Assembly (NCBI RefSeq): GCF_001655685.1
Contig: NZ_LYVF01000193.1
Span: 1-47,412 of the forward strand
Direction: 5' to 3'
Length of the DNA stretch: 47,412 nucleotides
Origin: Desulfotomaculum copahuensis
GTDB taxonomy: Bacteria > Bacillota > Desulfotomaculia > Desulfotomaculales > Desulfovirgulaceae
Shown: positions 1-7,933 of the stretch, one piece after another
Layout: every line of letters begins with the position of its first letter
How positions within the stretch are numbered: the stretch's first letter is position 1
The notes under the pieces: model-generated
Told to the model about the DNA's origin: nothing
Databases searched by the model: none
Seen by the model: only the letters and a program-made list of their open reading frames with translations
Translations under genes and position numbers: made by a program

Positions 1-151
1 CCGTTACTTCGTCGCCCACTGCCGGCAGGTCCACGTAGACCACATCCCCCAGCGATTCCTGGGCGTAGTGGGTGATGCCGATCGTGCCCTTGTTGCCTTC
101 CACCCGCAGCCATTCGTGCTCCTTGGAATATTTCAGCTCTTGTGGGTACAT
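1..151 (-). CDS. gcvH: Glycine cleavage system H protein, N-terminal part (runs off the window)
   Basis: The reverse strand from 151 down to 1 reads [19 protein letters not shown] and continues with a [14 protein letters not shown] stretch, which is the start of the lipoyl carrier H protein. H protein shuttles the aminomethyl group between the P, T and L proteins of the glycine cleavage complex in the cytoplasm. Only about 50 residues are inside the window, so the lipoylated lysine is not visible. The ATG at 151-149 follows a strong AAGGAGG site. It lies downstream of gcvT on the same strand and probably shares its riboswitch-controlled transcript, although 263 bp separate the two genes. Confidence 0.93.
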   Translation of the reverse strand, partial: MYPQELKYSKEHEWLRVEGNKGTIGITHYAQESLGDVVYVDLPAVGDEVT

Positions 152-414
152 TAATATCTGCCTCCTTAAAAATAATAATACAGTTTATTTTTGCACTATT
201 ATTTGCTCTTTAGTACGAATCTCCTGCCTTGTGAACTCATTTTTCCACGGATTCAGCCGCAATGCGGATATCCAGTGCCGGCGCATGAACTGTAAACACA
301 GTGTGATATAAGGTCTTGAGAACATGCGGCCTTTATCCCTCAACACCGGATGATATCATACCCCAGGTTGACACGCCCGTTCAGCAACGCAGTTGCGCCA
401 CCCGTAAAGGCTGA

Positions 415-1590
415 TCAGACGGGATTTTGTTCCGGGTGCGTGTAAACCACTTCCGGACGGTGCTCAACGCCCTTTTGCCCGGTCCCTGCCCCGCTTTTCC
501 GGTAAAACGGCCGGGGCACCACGCCTGCCCGGACGGTCCGGTTGCGGATGACCACCGCCAGTTCCGTGTTTATACCGGCATACTGCGCCGGCACGTAAGC
601 CAGACCAATCGCTTTGCCCAGCGCCGGGCTTTGCGTGCCCGAGGTGACTACGCCTATTTCCCGCCCCTCTTTAACCACCGCATAGCCGTGGCGCGGAATG
701 CCCCGCTCAATCATTTCAAAGCCCACCAGTTTACGCTTGACGCCGTTAGCCTTTTGCTGCTGCAGGATTTCCCGCCCGGTGAAATGCCCCTTGTCAAAAC
801 TGACAAACCGGCCCAGTCCCGCTTCCAGGGGGGTGGTGGTTTCGTTCAGCTCGTTGCCGTAAAGGGGCATAGCCGCTTCCAAACGCAGAGTGTCCCGGGC
901 GCCCAGCCCGGCCGGAACCAGCCCTTCCGGACGGCCCGCGGACAACAGCGCCTCCCATAACGCCGGCGCCTGCCCCGGCGGGCAGTAAAGTTCAAAACCG
1001 TCTCCACCGGTGTAGCCGGTACGGGATAAAAGGCAGTTTACGCCGGCCACGGTGACACCGGGCCGTGACCAGTAATACCTGATTTCCTTCAGGTCAACGC
1101 CGGTCAATTTGCCCAGAACCCGTTCCGCCAGCGGACCCTGCAGCGCCAGTTGGGCCGTCCGGTCCGAAATGTCTTCCACCACGGCATCGGGGAAGGCGGC
1201 GGCCGTTTCCCTGATCCACTGCCAGTCCTTGTCCTTGTTGGCCGCATTGACCACCAGCAGGTATTCGCTTTCGCCCGGGCGGTAGACCAGGATGTCGTCC
1301 ACAATGCCGCCGGACGGCAGGCATACCGGGCTGTAGATGGCCTGGTGGACGGACATTTTGGCGGCGTCGTTGGTGATCAGTTTTTGGATCAGGGGCAGGG
1401 CGCCGGTGCCGGCCACCCGGATTTCGCCCATGTGCGAGACGTCGAACAGACCGGCCCTTTCCCTTACGGCCCGGTGTTCGTCGATAATGCCGGTGTACTG
1501 CACGGGCAGTTCCCAGCCGCCGAAATCAATCATCCGGCCGCCATACTTGACGTGCATGTCATAAAGCGGCGTCCTCCTGAGATTGTTCAT
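415..1590 (-). CDS. gcvT: Aminomethyltransferase, glycine cleavage T protein
   Basis: This 391-residue protein matches the GcvT family over its full usual length: an N-terminal LRRTPLYDMH start, the folate-binding barrel with FGGWELPVQY, and a C-terminal barrel with the RTGYTGGDGFEL motif. It transfers the methylene group from the H-protein intermediate to tetrahydrofolate and releases ammonia. The reading frame is open for another 76 codons upstream, but that stretch is the glycine riboswitch and its terminator. I therefore place the start at the ATG at 1590, which has a GGAGGTG site about 8 bases before it. It is the first gene of a gcvT-gcvH operon read leftward. Confidence 0.95.
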   Translation of the reverse strand: MNNLRRTPLYDMHVKYGGRMIDFGGWELPVQYTGIIDEHRAVRERAGLFDVSHMGEIRVAGTGALPLIQKLITNDAAKMSVHQAIYSPVCLPSGGIVDDILVYRPGESEYLLVVNAANKDKDWQWIRETAAAFPDAVVEDISDRTAQLALQGPLAERVLGKLTGVDLKEIRYYWSRPGVTVAGVNCLLSRTGYTGGDGFELYCPPGQAPALWEALLSAGRPEGLVPAGLGARDTLRLEAAMPLYGNELNETTTPLEAGLGRFVSFDKGHFTGREILQQQKANGVKRKLVGFEMIERGIPRHGYAVVKEGREIGVVTSGTQSPALGKAIGLAYVPAQYAGINTELAVVIRNRTVRAGVVPRPFYRKSGAGTGQKGVEHRPEVVYTHPEQNPV

Positions 1591-1632
1591 CCAATTACAC
1601 CTCCGGTTGGGATTTAGTATAGCCATCCCCCC

Positions 1633-1676
1633 GCAAAAACAAAGACAGAGGAGATGACTAAAACATCTCCTCTGTC
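1633..1676 (-). terminator. Riboswitch-controlled intrinsic terminator upstream of gcvT
   Basis: A perfect 13-bp stem (arms 1664-1676 and 1644-1656 with a 7-base loop) is followed on the minus strand by a U-rich tract (TTTGTTTTT). The 5' arm contains the AGAGG that closes the glycine aptamer, so aptamer P1 pairing and terminator formation exclude each other. That is the layout of an ON switch: glycine lets transcription run into gcvT. Confidence 0.9.
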
Positions 1677-1789
1677 CTGTTACCTGAGAGTTTCGTTTCC
1701 GGCGGCAGCATTTAAACAGCCGCCCGTCAAAACTTGCCCCGTCGGTGTCCCGGTCCGGATCATGTCCGTAGCCGGGCTCTCTCCAGAGG
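1670..1789 (-). promoter_or_regulatory. Glycine riboswitch aptamer (gcvT motif)
   Basis: On the minus strand the leader shows hallmarks of the glycine riboswitch. It opens with CCTCTGGAGAGAGCCC, has a central GACGGGGCAAGTTTTGAC segment, and ends with ACTCTCAGGTAACAGGACAG followed by AGG. The outer CCTCT pairs with the final AGAGG. One complete aptamer is clear. A leader of about 200 bases lies upstream and may hold a degenerate first aptamer, but I could not recognise one. A TATAAT hexamer on the minus strand at 2005-2000 is a plausible -10 element. Confidence 0.92.
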
Positions 1790-2018
1790 TCCGTCCGGCT
1801 GCTTTCCGCATTCCTCACGTCAAGCGACCTTCATCCGCATTTTCAGTTTTACCAGGTTACTGAACATACTTCCCGTCTAGTTCGGGCAACGCGGCATCCG
1901 GTACAATTTGCTAGTTCTACACTCACCGTCGTTTTCCTGCTGCGCTGAAAAAATTTTCCCCCGGGATCCCGTTACTTGATCTTATGCGGCGGGGCATCGA
2001 TTATAACCGAATTTGAAC

Positions 2019-2381
2019 TTAAAAGGCGTTCTTAATATGTTCCAGGCCTTCCAGCTCTCCCGTCCGGCCGAACTTGACCGCCAGCACATCAAAACGCATC
2101 GGCCCCCGGTGGCCGCCGGAAAGGGACAGGTAGTACCCGGCCACCCGGCGCACTTTTTTCTGTTTGCGGACAGTCACGCTCTCCTGGGGCAGGCCGAAGG
2201 CGTCCGTGCTGCGGGAGCGCACTTCCACGAAAACCAGGATGCCGCCGTCGAGCACGATCAGGTCGATTTCCCCTTCCGGGCAACGAAAGTTGCGCACCAC
2301 CACCCGGTAACCCAACCCGGTCAGATAGCGCGCCGCCGCCTCCTCCCCGCGCCGACCGAGCGCCTGCCTGCGCAACGTCAT
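2019..2381 (-). CDS. yraN: YraN / UPF0102 family endonuclease-like protein
   Basis: The 120-residue protein carries the YraN signature: LGRRGEEAAARYL, then NFRCPEGEIDLIVLDGGILVF-type strands and VEVRSRSTDAFG. This is the PD-(D/E)XK-like fold core with E-GEID-VEV spacing. The family is widespread in bacteria, its function is not settled, and it is usually found next to rnhB. The start at 2381 is chosen because GAAGAAGGTG precedes it; the frame stays open 19 codons further upstream without a good site. In this window its expected neighbour rnhB is about 15 kb away, beyond the nuo cluster and an accessory block. Confidence 0.9.
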   Translation of the reverse strand: MTLRRQALGRRGEEAAARYLTGLGYRVVVRNFRCPEGEIDLIVLDGGILVFVEVRSRSTDAFGLPQESVTVRKQKKVRRVAGYYLSLSGGHRGPMRFDVLAVKFGRTGELEGLEHIKNAF

Positions 2382-2616
2382 CAAAGCACCTTCTTCCCGG
2401 CATTTGCCTTCACCCGTCGCTTTATTGTCCGAACGCACCGGTAACCTGTTTTCCAGCAGAATCTAAAAACTGCTGCTGTTAACTCACCTCTACCGGACAC
2501 ATCGGGAGGGCATCCCTGCAGGACGGAAAAATGTCACCCGGTCCCACGGACGGAGGACATCCCTCCAAAATGCGAACCCCCGCTATGAAGCACCGGGGCT
2601 TGCCCAGGGCAGTGGT

Positions 2617-3066
2617 TTACCCGGCCGGTACCAGGCTTTTTTCCTGCAAATACTCCATCAGCAGTTTGGCCGTGTTTCCGGTTATTTTCAGACAATTGCG
2701 CAGATGCTCCGGCGTATCGAAAGGATGCGGATTAAGCGACCGGCAGCAGGTGACGCCGAATTTTTCCTCAAAACGGTCGTGAAAAAGCCGCGTCAGGTCA
2801 TAGGTGCCGTAGCGGTCCTCTTCATGACTTTTTCGCCCACGTAAAAAGCCGATAATCAAACCGGAAGCGGTCAGCGCCCCGCACATGCAGCCGGCATGCC
2901 CCATTCCGCCGCCGAAACCGGTGGTCATGCGCACCAGGTCGCGGTCCACCTCCGGCAGCGCCAGTTCCCGGAAGGCCAAAAAAATGGATTCGGCACAGTT
3001 GTATCCCTGGCGGAAATAGTTCCCCGCCCGGTTTCTCGCCTCTGTGATCAGTTCTTCCCCTGTCAT
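2617..3066 (-). CDS. C_GCAxxG_C_C family putative redox protein
   Basis: This 149-residue protein has the spaced cysteine pattern of the C_GCAxxG_C_C family: C24 in YNCAES, then C60 and C62 in HAGCMCGALTASG, and further cysteines in VTCCRSLN and RNCLK. Members are predicted redox-active or metal-binding proteins of anaerobes, often beside redox enzymes; the biochemical function is not established. The start at 3066 has GGGAGTGAAGG just upstream. A start at 3081 is open but has no ribosome binding site. It is divergent from the superoxide dismutase gene, across about 200 bp of AT-rich DNA that probably holds promoters for both; I could not assign hexamers with confidence. Confidence 0.82.
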   Translation of the reverse strand: MTGEELITEARNRAGNYFRQGYNCAESIFLAFRELALPEVDRDLVRMTTGFGGGMGHAGCMCGALTASGLIIGFLRGRKSHEEDRYGTYDLTRLFHDRFEEKFGVTCCRSLNPHPFDTPEHLRNCLKITGNTAKLLMEYLQEKSLVPAG

Positions 3067-3270
3067 GTCCTTCACTCCCATCGCTTATGTTGACAAAATA
3101 TTTCTACACACCGGCTTTATTTCCTTTTCAAAATATAAATATATGAAACAATATTTAATCACACTTTATACCACCAAAACATAAATATACCATATCATGA
3201 ACCGGTGATTAACCATTCCGGCACCACACCGCCGGCTTGAACAATCAATTATTTTAAGGAGGGCGGAGAG

Positions 3271-4005
3271 ATGGGAAAGCAGAAAGAAGGCAACGCCAGC
3301 GATCAATTACCACCCGGCGGGGAAAAAGCAACCACTCAATACATCCCGCTGGAAGATCCCTTTTATGGACCGGCCGGCGCATTCACACCGGTTTCCCCCC
3401 GGCCGCTGCGCCCGGAACTGTTGCACTTGAGAGGCATATCGGCCCGGAACATCCAGGAACACTATAAGCTTTACCTGGGCTATGTGCAAAAAACCAATGA
3501 AATCCGCAACCTCCTGCGCACCGCGGACCGCAGCACGGCCAACGCCACCTACAGTCCGCTCCGCGCGCTCAAAGTGGAAGAAAGCTATGCCACCAACGGA
3601 GTCAAACTGCATGAAATGTTTTTTGATTCCCTGGGCGGCCCCGGGGGCAGGCCCGGCGGTGTGATTTACGAAGCGATCGAACGCAACTTCGGCTCATATC
3701 AGTTCTGGGAGACGGATTTCAAATCCTCCGGACTGGCGGTCAGGGGCTGGGTAACTCTGGCTTACGACATTGATGATCACAGCCTGCATAATTACTCTCT
3801 GGACGCACACAACGTGGGGGTTATCACACGCATGTGGCCCGTGCTGGCGCTGGATGTTTACGAACATGCCTACTACCTGGATTACGGCACGGATCGCAAG
3901 GCCTATATCGAAGCATTTTTCCAGAACATCAACTGGTCCTTTGTCACCATGTGCTATCAGGCCGCCACCGGTACGCTACCGTGTAACACCTTTGGAGGAG
4001 CCTAA
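3271..4005 (+). CDS. Superoxide dismutase, Fe/Mn family
   Basis: The 244-residue protein carries the Fe/Mn SOD fold with candidate metal ligands H64 (EHYKLY), H114 (KLHEMFF), D195 and H199 (LDVYEHAYYLDYG). It ends with the AFFQNINW helix. SOD converts superoxide to peroxide and oxygen, here defending a presumably strict anaerobe. It is longer than the usual 200 residues because of a hydrophilic N-terminal stretch of about 45 residues with no signal peptide, so it is likely cytoplasmic. The helix around H114 is atypical for the family, so iron versus manganese cannot be called. A strong AAGGAGG site precedes the ATG. No clear terminator follows. Confidence 0.88.
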   Translation: MGKQKEGNASDQLPPGGEKATTQYIPLEDPFYGPAGAFTPVSPRPLRPELLHLRGISARNIQEHYKLYLGYVQKTNEIRNLLRTADRSTANATYSPLRALKVEESYATNGVKLHEMFFDSLGGPGGRPGGVIYEAIERNFGSYQFWETDFKSSGLAVRGWVTLAYDIDDHSLHNYSLDAHNVGVITRMWPVLALDVYEHAYYLDYGTDRKAYIEAFFQNINWSFVTMCYQAATGTLPCNTFGGA

Positions 4006-4138
4006 AGTACGGGGAGGTGTACCTGCGAGTATAACAGCTCACGAGAAGCCCGAAGACGGGTTGGCGAGTATCTACAATTCTATAACTTCCGGCGTCTCCA
4101 ACATTCTTTGGACATAAAATTATAAATTTGCGTAACGC

Positions 4139-4167
4139 TTGCATATTGCAATACAATTCGGTATAAT
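4139..4167 (+). promoter_or_regulatory. Sigma-A promoter with overlapping palindrome, toxin-antitoxin operon
   Basis: TTGCAT at 4139-4144 and a perfect TATAAT at 4162-4167 are separated by 17 bases, and the antitoxin ATG lies 25 bases further on. An 11-bp palindrome (TGCATATTGCA) overlaps the -35 hexamer and is a natural candidate for the autorepression operator of a RelB-type antitoxin. The operator role is inference. Confidence 0.8.
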
Positions 4168-4191
4168 ATATGCAGAGGGAGGCGTTTTGAA

Positions 4192-4497
4192 ATGGCAAGA
4201 ACCGCTAATATATTTGCCCGCGTTGAACCTGAAATTAAAGAACAGGCTGAAAAGGTGCTTGAACAGCTTGGCATTCCCATGTCCAACGCAATCGGGCTTT
4301 TTCTGCGCCAGGTTGTGCTTCAGCGAGGAATCCCGTTTGATACGAAGCTTCCTCGAAATATGCCTTTGTCCATTGAAGAGATCAGCGAGGAGCAGTTTAA
4401 TGCGGAAATTGAGAAAGGCATGGCTGATTTAAACAGCGGAAAGGTTGTTCCGGCAGAAAAAGTTTTTGACAGGATGAGCAAGGATTACGGGCTATGA
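4192..4497 (+). CDS. RelB/DinJ family antitoxin
   Basis: The 101-residue protein begins with an MARTANIFARVEPEIKEQAE ribbon-helix-helix domain followed by a helix with the LGIPMSNAIGLFL pattern typical of RelB/DinJ. The acidic C-terminal half (SIEEISEEQF) would wrap the toxin. It neutralises the product of the next gene, overlapping it by 4 bases (ATGA), and represses their shared promoter together with it. A GAGGGAGG site lies 9 bases before the ATG. Base composition is more AT-rich than the flanking housekeeping genes, which fits a mobile module. Confidence 0.9.
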   Translation: MARTANIFARVEPEIKEQAEKVLEQLGIPMSNAIGLFLRQVVLQRGIPFDTKLPRNMPLSIEEISEEQFNAEIEKGMADLNSGKVVPAEKVFDRMSKDYGL

Positions 4498-4817
4498 GCG
4501 CTTGGAAAGTGGTTTATACCGAACAGGCGGAAAACGACCTGCGTGAGATTTACGAATACATTGCTTTCTCGTTGCTTGAGCCTGTAATTGCAAAAAAGCA
4601 GACTAAACGGATTATTGAAGCTGCGGCAAAACTAAATGAAATGCCTTTCCGCTGCCGTTTGTATGAAAAAGAACCTTGGCGCAGCAAGGGGCTTCGGGTT
4701 TTGCCGGTTGATAATTACTTGGTGTTTTATCTGCCCGTTGAAGATCGGGTATCTATTGCAATAATCCGTATTATGTACGGCGGGCGGAATGTCGAGAAGC
4801 AGTTGAGTAAATATTAG
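4494..4817 (+). CDS. RelE/ParE superfamily toxin
   Basis: This 107-residue protein has the ParE/RelE layout: WKVVYTEQAENDLREIYEYIA (two N-terminal segments), a basic helix region (RIIEAAAKLNEMPFR), the RVLPVDNYLVFY strands and a closing IIRIMYGGRN strand. The YLVFYLPVEDRVSIAIIRIMYGGR ending resembles ParE-like toxins more than ribosome-dependent RelE nucleases, so the target (gyrase or mRNA) is open. It is translationally coupled to the antitoxin by an ATGA overlap. Confidence 0.87.
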   Translation: MSAWKVVYTEQAENDLREIYEYIAFSLLEPVIAKKQTKRIIEAAAKLNEMPFRCRLYEKEPWRSKGLRVLPVDNYLVFYLPVEDRVSIAIIRIMYGGRNVEKQLSKY

Positions 4818-4906
4818 GCTTAAGGTGTACTGAAGCAGTTTAAATGAATTTGATAAATTTACCTGGCGTCATGCATTTTTAGAAATTTCTCATATTTTTC
4901 AAACGG

Positions 4907-5124
4907 CACCATACCTATGCCGTTACCCATATAACAAACAGGAGCAGGCCGCAGCCTGCTCCCAACGTATTCGTCACTAAAATCCTTTAGTGCATGAAGA
5001 ATGAGTGTGCCGCCATGTTGATCACCTGGGACAGCGGTCCGGGATAAATGCCGATGAACAGTGTGGCCACCATGGCGATGATCAGGGTAACGGCCACCGG
5101 CGTACTTAAGTTAATCGGACTGTT
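4907..5124 (-). pseudogene. Truncated second copy of the nuoN 3' end plus terminator
   Basis: This 218-bp stretch matches 7716-7933 (the end of intact nuoN and its terminator) with about 8 substitutions at a constant offset of 2809 bases and no gaps. It encodes the last NuoN residues, from NSPINLSTPVAV to HSFFMH and stop, with no start codon. All substitutions in the coding part are synonymous (AGT/AGC, AAC/AAT, TTA/CTC, ACG/ACA, TCA/TCG). Homology stops abruptly at 5124, inside codons. It is a non-functional fragment marking one edge of the accessory block that holds the IS66 remnant. Confidence 0.93.
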
Positions 5125-5224
5125 TTATCAATTTTTCCTCATTAGCATTGGGAAATATTTTATTTAAGTTATCACTTTCATTTACTTTATTATTGTTGTT
5201 ACGTAAGCGTCAAATAGGCACCAC

Positions 5225-6191
5225 CTAGCATACAGCTAAAGGATCAAGTACAATTATTACCAGGTGCCCGGCAACAATCCGGTAAAGCGGGGGACCAGGT
5301 AGTAAAGGATCAATATTGCCCGGATCCTTTATACCCACATTGGGGAGCCGTTCAAAGAGATATGTCAGATAGGTAAATGGATTCAGCCCATTTTCTTTGG
5401 CCGTTTCTACGATACTGTAAATCATAGCACTGGACTTTGCCCCCCGGGGTGTATTGGCAAACAGCCAATTTTTGCGCCCGATGACAAAAGGCTTAATGGA
5501 GCGTTCACTGCGGTTATTGTCTATTTCCAACCGGCCGTCAAGCATAAAGGCCCCTAATTTATCCCACTGGTTACGGCAATACTGTATTGCTTGACCAAAG
5601 GCACTTTTGGGCAATGCCCTCGGGCTATGGTATTTTAGCCACGCCCAAAAAGCATCCAATACAGGGCGGCTGCGCTGTATCCGGGCGGTACTTCGTTCTT
5701 CCTGCGTAGCATCCTTGAGCTCTTGTTCAATTGCAAAAAGCTGGTTGCAAAAATCCAGGCCCTCTTTAGCTGCTACGGGTGCCAATAATTTTCAATTCCT
5801 GCCTGATTTCAGTGCTCATCTCATGCAGTTTGCCGCCGCAACAAGAACAAACCTGTTTTTCTTCGGGCAAGCGGTATTCGATAGTTTCCACTGGAAGGTC
5901 TTTTAGCATCGCTTCCCGATGGCCACTTTTTTTGCGGCGGGTATAGGTGATTTCTTCCACGGTGGGCTTAGCTAATTCAGGTTTTGCTTCTACTTCAGCT
6001 TCGTTGAAAAGACTGAGCTGTTCAGGATTTGTTTGTTCGCTGGAACGGCCAAACCGCTGATGTTGGCTTAAGCGAAACTGCTCCTCAAACCAATTGAGTT
6101 TGGCGGTAAGCTCGGCATTTTGCTGCTTTAGAAGTGCGTTTTCTTGCTTACGTTCGTCAATTGTCGCTGTATTTGCTGGCATATTATTCAT
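5225..6191 (-). pseudogene. tnpC: IS66 transposase TnpC with an internal deletion and frame change
   Basis: Residues 1-135 (6191 to about 5785) give the IS66 N-terminal region: a coiled coil (LLKQQNAELTAKLNWFEEQF), the RFGRSSEQ motif and the zinc-binding CSCCGGKLHEM segment. After QELKIIG the sequence jumps in another frame to KEGLDFCNQLFAIEQEL, deep in the C-terminal part, and ends with ERSIKPFVIGRKNWLF and the IS66 C-terminal domain. The middle, including most of the catalytic DDE domain, is missing (roughly 200 codons by comparison with the family length of about 510). It cannot encode an active transposase. Confidence 0.9.
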
Positions 6192-6258
6192 GATATCTTA
6201 ATTCGACATTGTTACTTTAATCCCTGCAATGTTTAATTTATTTTTTCTACTAAATCAC

Positions 6259-6618
6259 TCATAATATTATGTTCGCGGTTACTTTCGGGTGAGCTTGCCG
6301 CTGGTCCAATGATAATCCGTCGAGTAGCCAGCGCAATTCACGCCGGCTAATTTTTGCCACTACCCCTGAACTGTTTTTTGCCGGCCACTGAAATTTTCCT
6401 TTCTCCAGTCGACGGTAATGGAGCCAGAATCCGTTGTGTTCCCACTGGAGAATCTTTAATTTATCGCATTGCCGATTGCAAAAGACAAAAAGGCAGGTGG
6501 TAAAGGGGTCCAGCTGAAATCTCTCCCTGACAAGCACGGCCAATCCGTCAATGGATTTGCGTAAGTCGGTAGGGCCGCAGGCAAGATATACCCTGTCAAT
6601 GCCGGCTCCGTTTAGCAT
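6259..6618 (-). CDS. tnpB: IS66 family accessory protein TnpB
   Basis: The 119-residue protein has the full TnpB (IS66 Orf2) signature: VYLACGPTDLRKSIDGLA, LDPFTTCLFVFCNRQCDKLKIL and WEHNGFWLHYRRLEKGKF. TnpB is required for IS66 transposition by an unknown mechanism. Its ATG overlaps the tnpA stop by 7 bases, the normal IS66 arrangement. The gene itself looks intact although the rest of the element is broken. Confidence 0.93.
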   Translation of the reverse strand: MLNGAGIDRVYLACGPTDLRKSIDGLAVLVRERFQLDPFTTCLFVFCNRQCDKLKILQWEHNGFWLHYRRLEKGKFQWPAKNSSGVVAKISRRELRWLLDGLSLDQRQAHPKVTANIIL

Positions 6619-6829
6619 AGCTTTGCCAGGATCCGCACCACATCACAAAGTAGTGTGGGATTGAAACCCGGTTTTACTTCTATGGTTGCGTGTCCAAACC
6701 TTACGAGCAGGGTGCTCTCCTGTACGTTGCCCGGGTGTTGCTCGGCCATTTCCACTGACAACCACTGGGATGACGCCACGGCAGGCGCGCCAACGTTTTT
6801 ATATTTCCGGAGCCAGTAAAATAATTGAG
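6612..6829 (-). pseudogene. tnpA: IS66 TnpA, C-terminal fragment
   Basis: The frame read down to 6612 ends with FYWLRKYKNVG, then a TLLVRFGHATIEVKPGFNP segment and a final VVRILAKLC, matching the end of the IS66 Orf1 protein (YYWLRK start of the C-terminal half). The N-terminal helix-turn-helix half is gone. The open frame continues further upstream but is there only the antisense of the DUF4367 gene. Confidence 0.82.
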
Positions 6830-6843
6830 GGGGTGAGCCGGAT

Positions 6844-7644
6844 ATGAAACAATATACCGACGAAGAACTGGACCTGATCATCAGAGCAGTAATGCGGGCA
6901 CGCGTGGAAGATGGCAATCCCCCGCCGGTTGAGGCAACCTGGACACGATTAAAAGATAAGGTGTCCCATCGGCCGGGGATAAAACGACCAATCAACTTCA
7001 ACGCGCGACATTCGCCCGGCGTTGCCGTGGCGGCAATACTTGTTCTATTGGCGGCCATAGTTATTTCCCTAAGCGTTCCCGGAAAAGTGGGGGCGTTGGG
7101 ATATAAAGTCATGGATGGCATCACGGAACTCCTTTACGGCTCGCAAATGAACCTGCGTGGCGGAGTAACCAGCGAAGACGCTACAAAACCACCCCCGCCG
7201 CCCGGTGAGATTAAGGAAATTAAAATGGAGCCACCGTCCGTGGTCACATTGAAGCAGGCCCGGGAACAGTCTCCATTTCCGTTGAAAGTTCCGGGGTATC
7301 TCCCGCCCGGGTACCGGCTGGAAAAGGTTACTTACCAAAAACAAAGCCCTTATACCGCACAAATATTCATGGAATACAATGGGCCTGGGAATAAATATTT
7401 CAATATCACTCAGTTTAACTTTAACGGAGAACTGGGTACCGGGTTCGGTTATGACAAGGAAGATACCACAATCAAAAATGTGACGATCGGTCCTTGCCAG
7501 GCGAAATTGGCCCTGCACAAAAACGAACTAATACACCTGATGTGGATTGACGGCTATATCAGCCTGGATTTGGACGGGAGGCTGTCCGCCCGGGATGCAG
7601 AACAAATAGCTGATTCAATGTATGTGCACCGGGATCAAAAGTGA
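6844..7644 (+). CDS. DUF4367 membrane protein, putative anti-sigma factor type
   Basis: This 266-residue protein has a short cytoplasmic N-terminus (DEELDLIIRAVMRARVEDG), one transmembrane helix at about residues 58-78, a proline-rich linker (KPPPPPGEIKEI) and an extracytoplasmic DUF4367-like domain beginning PLKVPGYLPPGYRLEKVTY. This layout is common in anti-sigma factors paired with ECF sigma genes. No sigma gene is present: upstream lies the truncated IS66 element. If a partner existed it was lost or is elsewhere. GAGGGGGTGA precedes the ATG. The gene is convergent with nuoN. Confidence 0.68.
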   Translation: MKQYTDEELDLIIRAVMRARVEDGNPPPVEATWTRLKDKVSHRPGIKRPINFNARHSPGVAVAAILVLLAAIVISLSVPGKVGALGYKVMDGITELLYGSQMNLRGGVTSEDATKPPPPPGEIKEIKMEPPSVVTLKQAREQSPFPLKVPGYLPPGYRLEKVTYQKQSPYTAQIFMEYNGPGNKYFNITQFNFNGELGTGFGYDKEDTTIKNVTIGPCQAKLALHKNELIHLMWIDGYISLDLDGRLSARDAEQIADSMYVHRDQK

Positions 7645-7715
7645 TCCCGGTGTTATATTAAAGCGTTAATTCACAAAAATATAGCTGGAAAATGAATTAG
7701 ACGATTCTGAAATTA

Positions 7716-7933
7716 CACCATACCTATGCCGTTACCCATAAAACAAGCAGGAGCAGGCCGCAGCCTGCTCCCAACGTATTCGTCACTAAAATCCTTTAGT
7801 GCATGAAGAACGAGTGTGCCGCCATGTTGATCACCTGGGACAGCGGTCCGGGATAAATGCCGATGAACAGTGTGGCCACCATGGCGATGATCAGGGTAAC
7901 GGCCACCGGTGTACTGAGATTAATCGGGCTGTT
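7716..7933 (-). repeat. Intact partner of the nuoN-end duplication
   Basis: This is the 3' end of functional nuoN and its terminator, repeated at 4907-5124 in the same orientation. About 96 percent of positions are identical. The differences concentrate in the 24 bases nearest the breakpoint at 5124/7933. Confidence 0.93.
7741..7771 (-). terminator. Terminator at the end of the nuo operon
   Basis: A 9-bp stem (GGAGCAGGC with GCCTGCTCC, 4-base loop) lies just after the nuoN stop on the minus strand, followed by a moderately T-rich TGCTTGTTTT. The same hairpin is carried in the truncated copy at about 4941-4962. Confidence 0.7.

Larger units (their letters stand above)
5203..6829 (-). mobile_element. 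Decayed IS66-family insertion sequence
   Basis: Three IS66-type genes in the usual order (tnpA fragment, tnpB, tnpC pseudogene) lie on the minus strand. The terminus at 5203 begins with GTAAGCG, typical of IS66-family ends. The other end is missing: the tnpA homology stops near 6829, directly against the ribosome binding region of an unrelated rightward gene. The element is non-autonomous because the transposase core is deleted. No target duplication can be recognised since one end is gone. Confidence 0.88.

Noticed and set aside
427-1617. Long rightward open frames antisense to gcvT
   Set aside because: They mirror the third-position pattern of GcvT in GC-rich DNA, have no ribosome sites and no recognisable protein content.
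1591-1818. N-terminal extension of GcvT by 76 codons
   Set aside because: This stretch is the glycine riboswitch aptamer and its terminator, and a good ribosome site lies directly before the internal ATG at 1590.
1790-1990. A second, upstream glycine aptamer making a tandem switch
   Set aside because: The leader is long enough, but I could not find the GGCAA core or the CTCTCAGG ending a second time.
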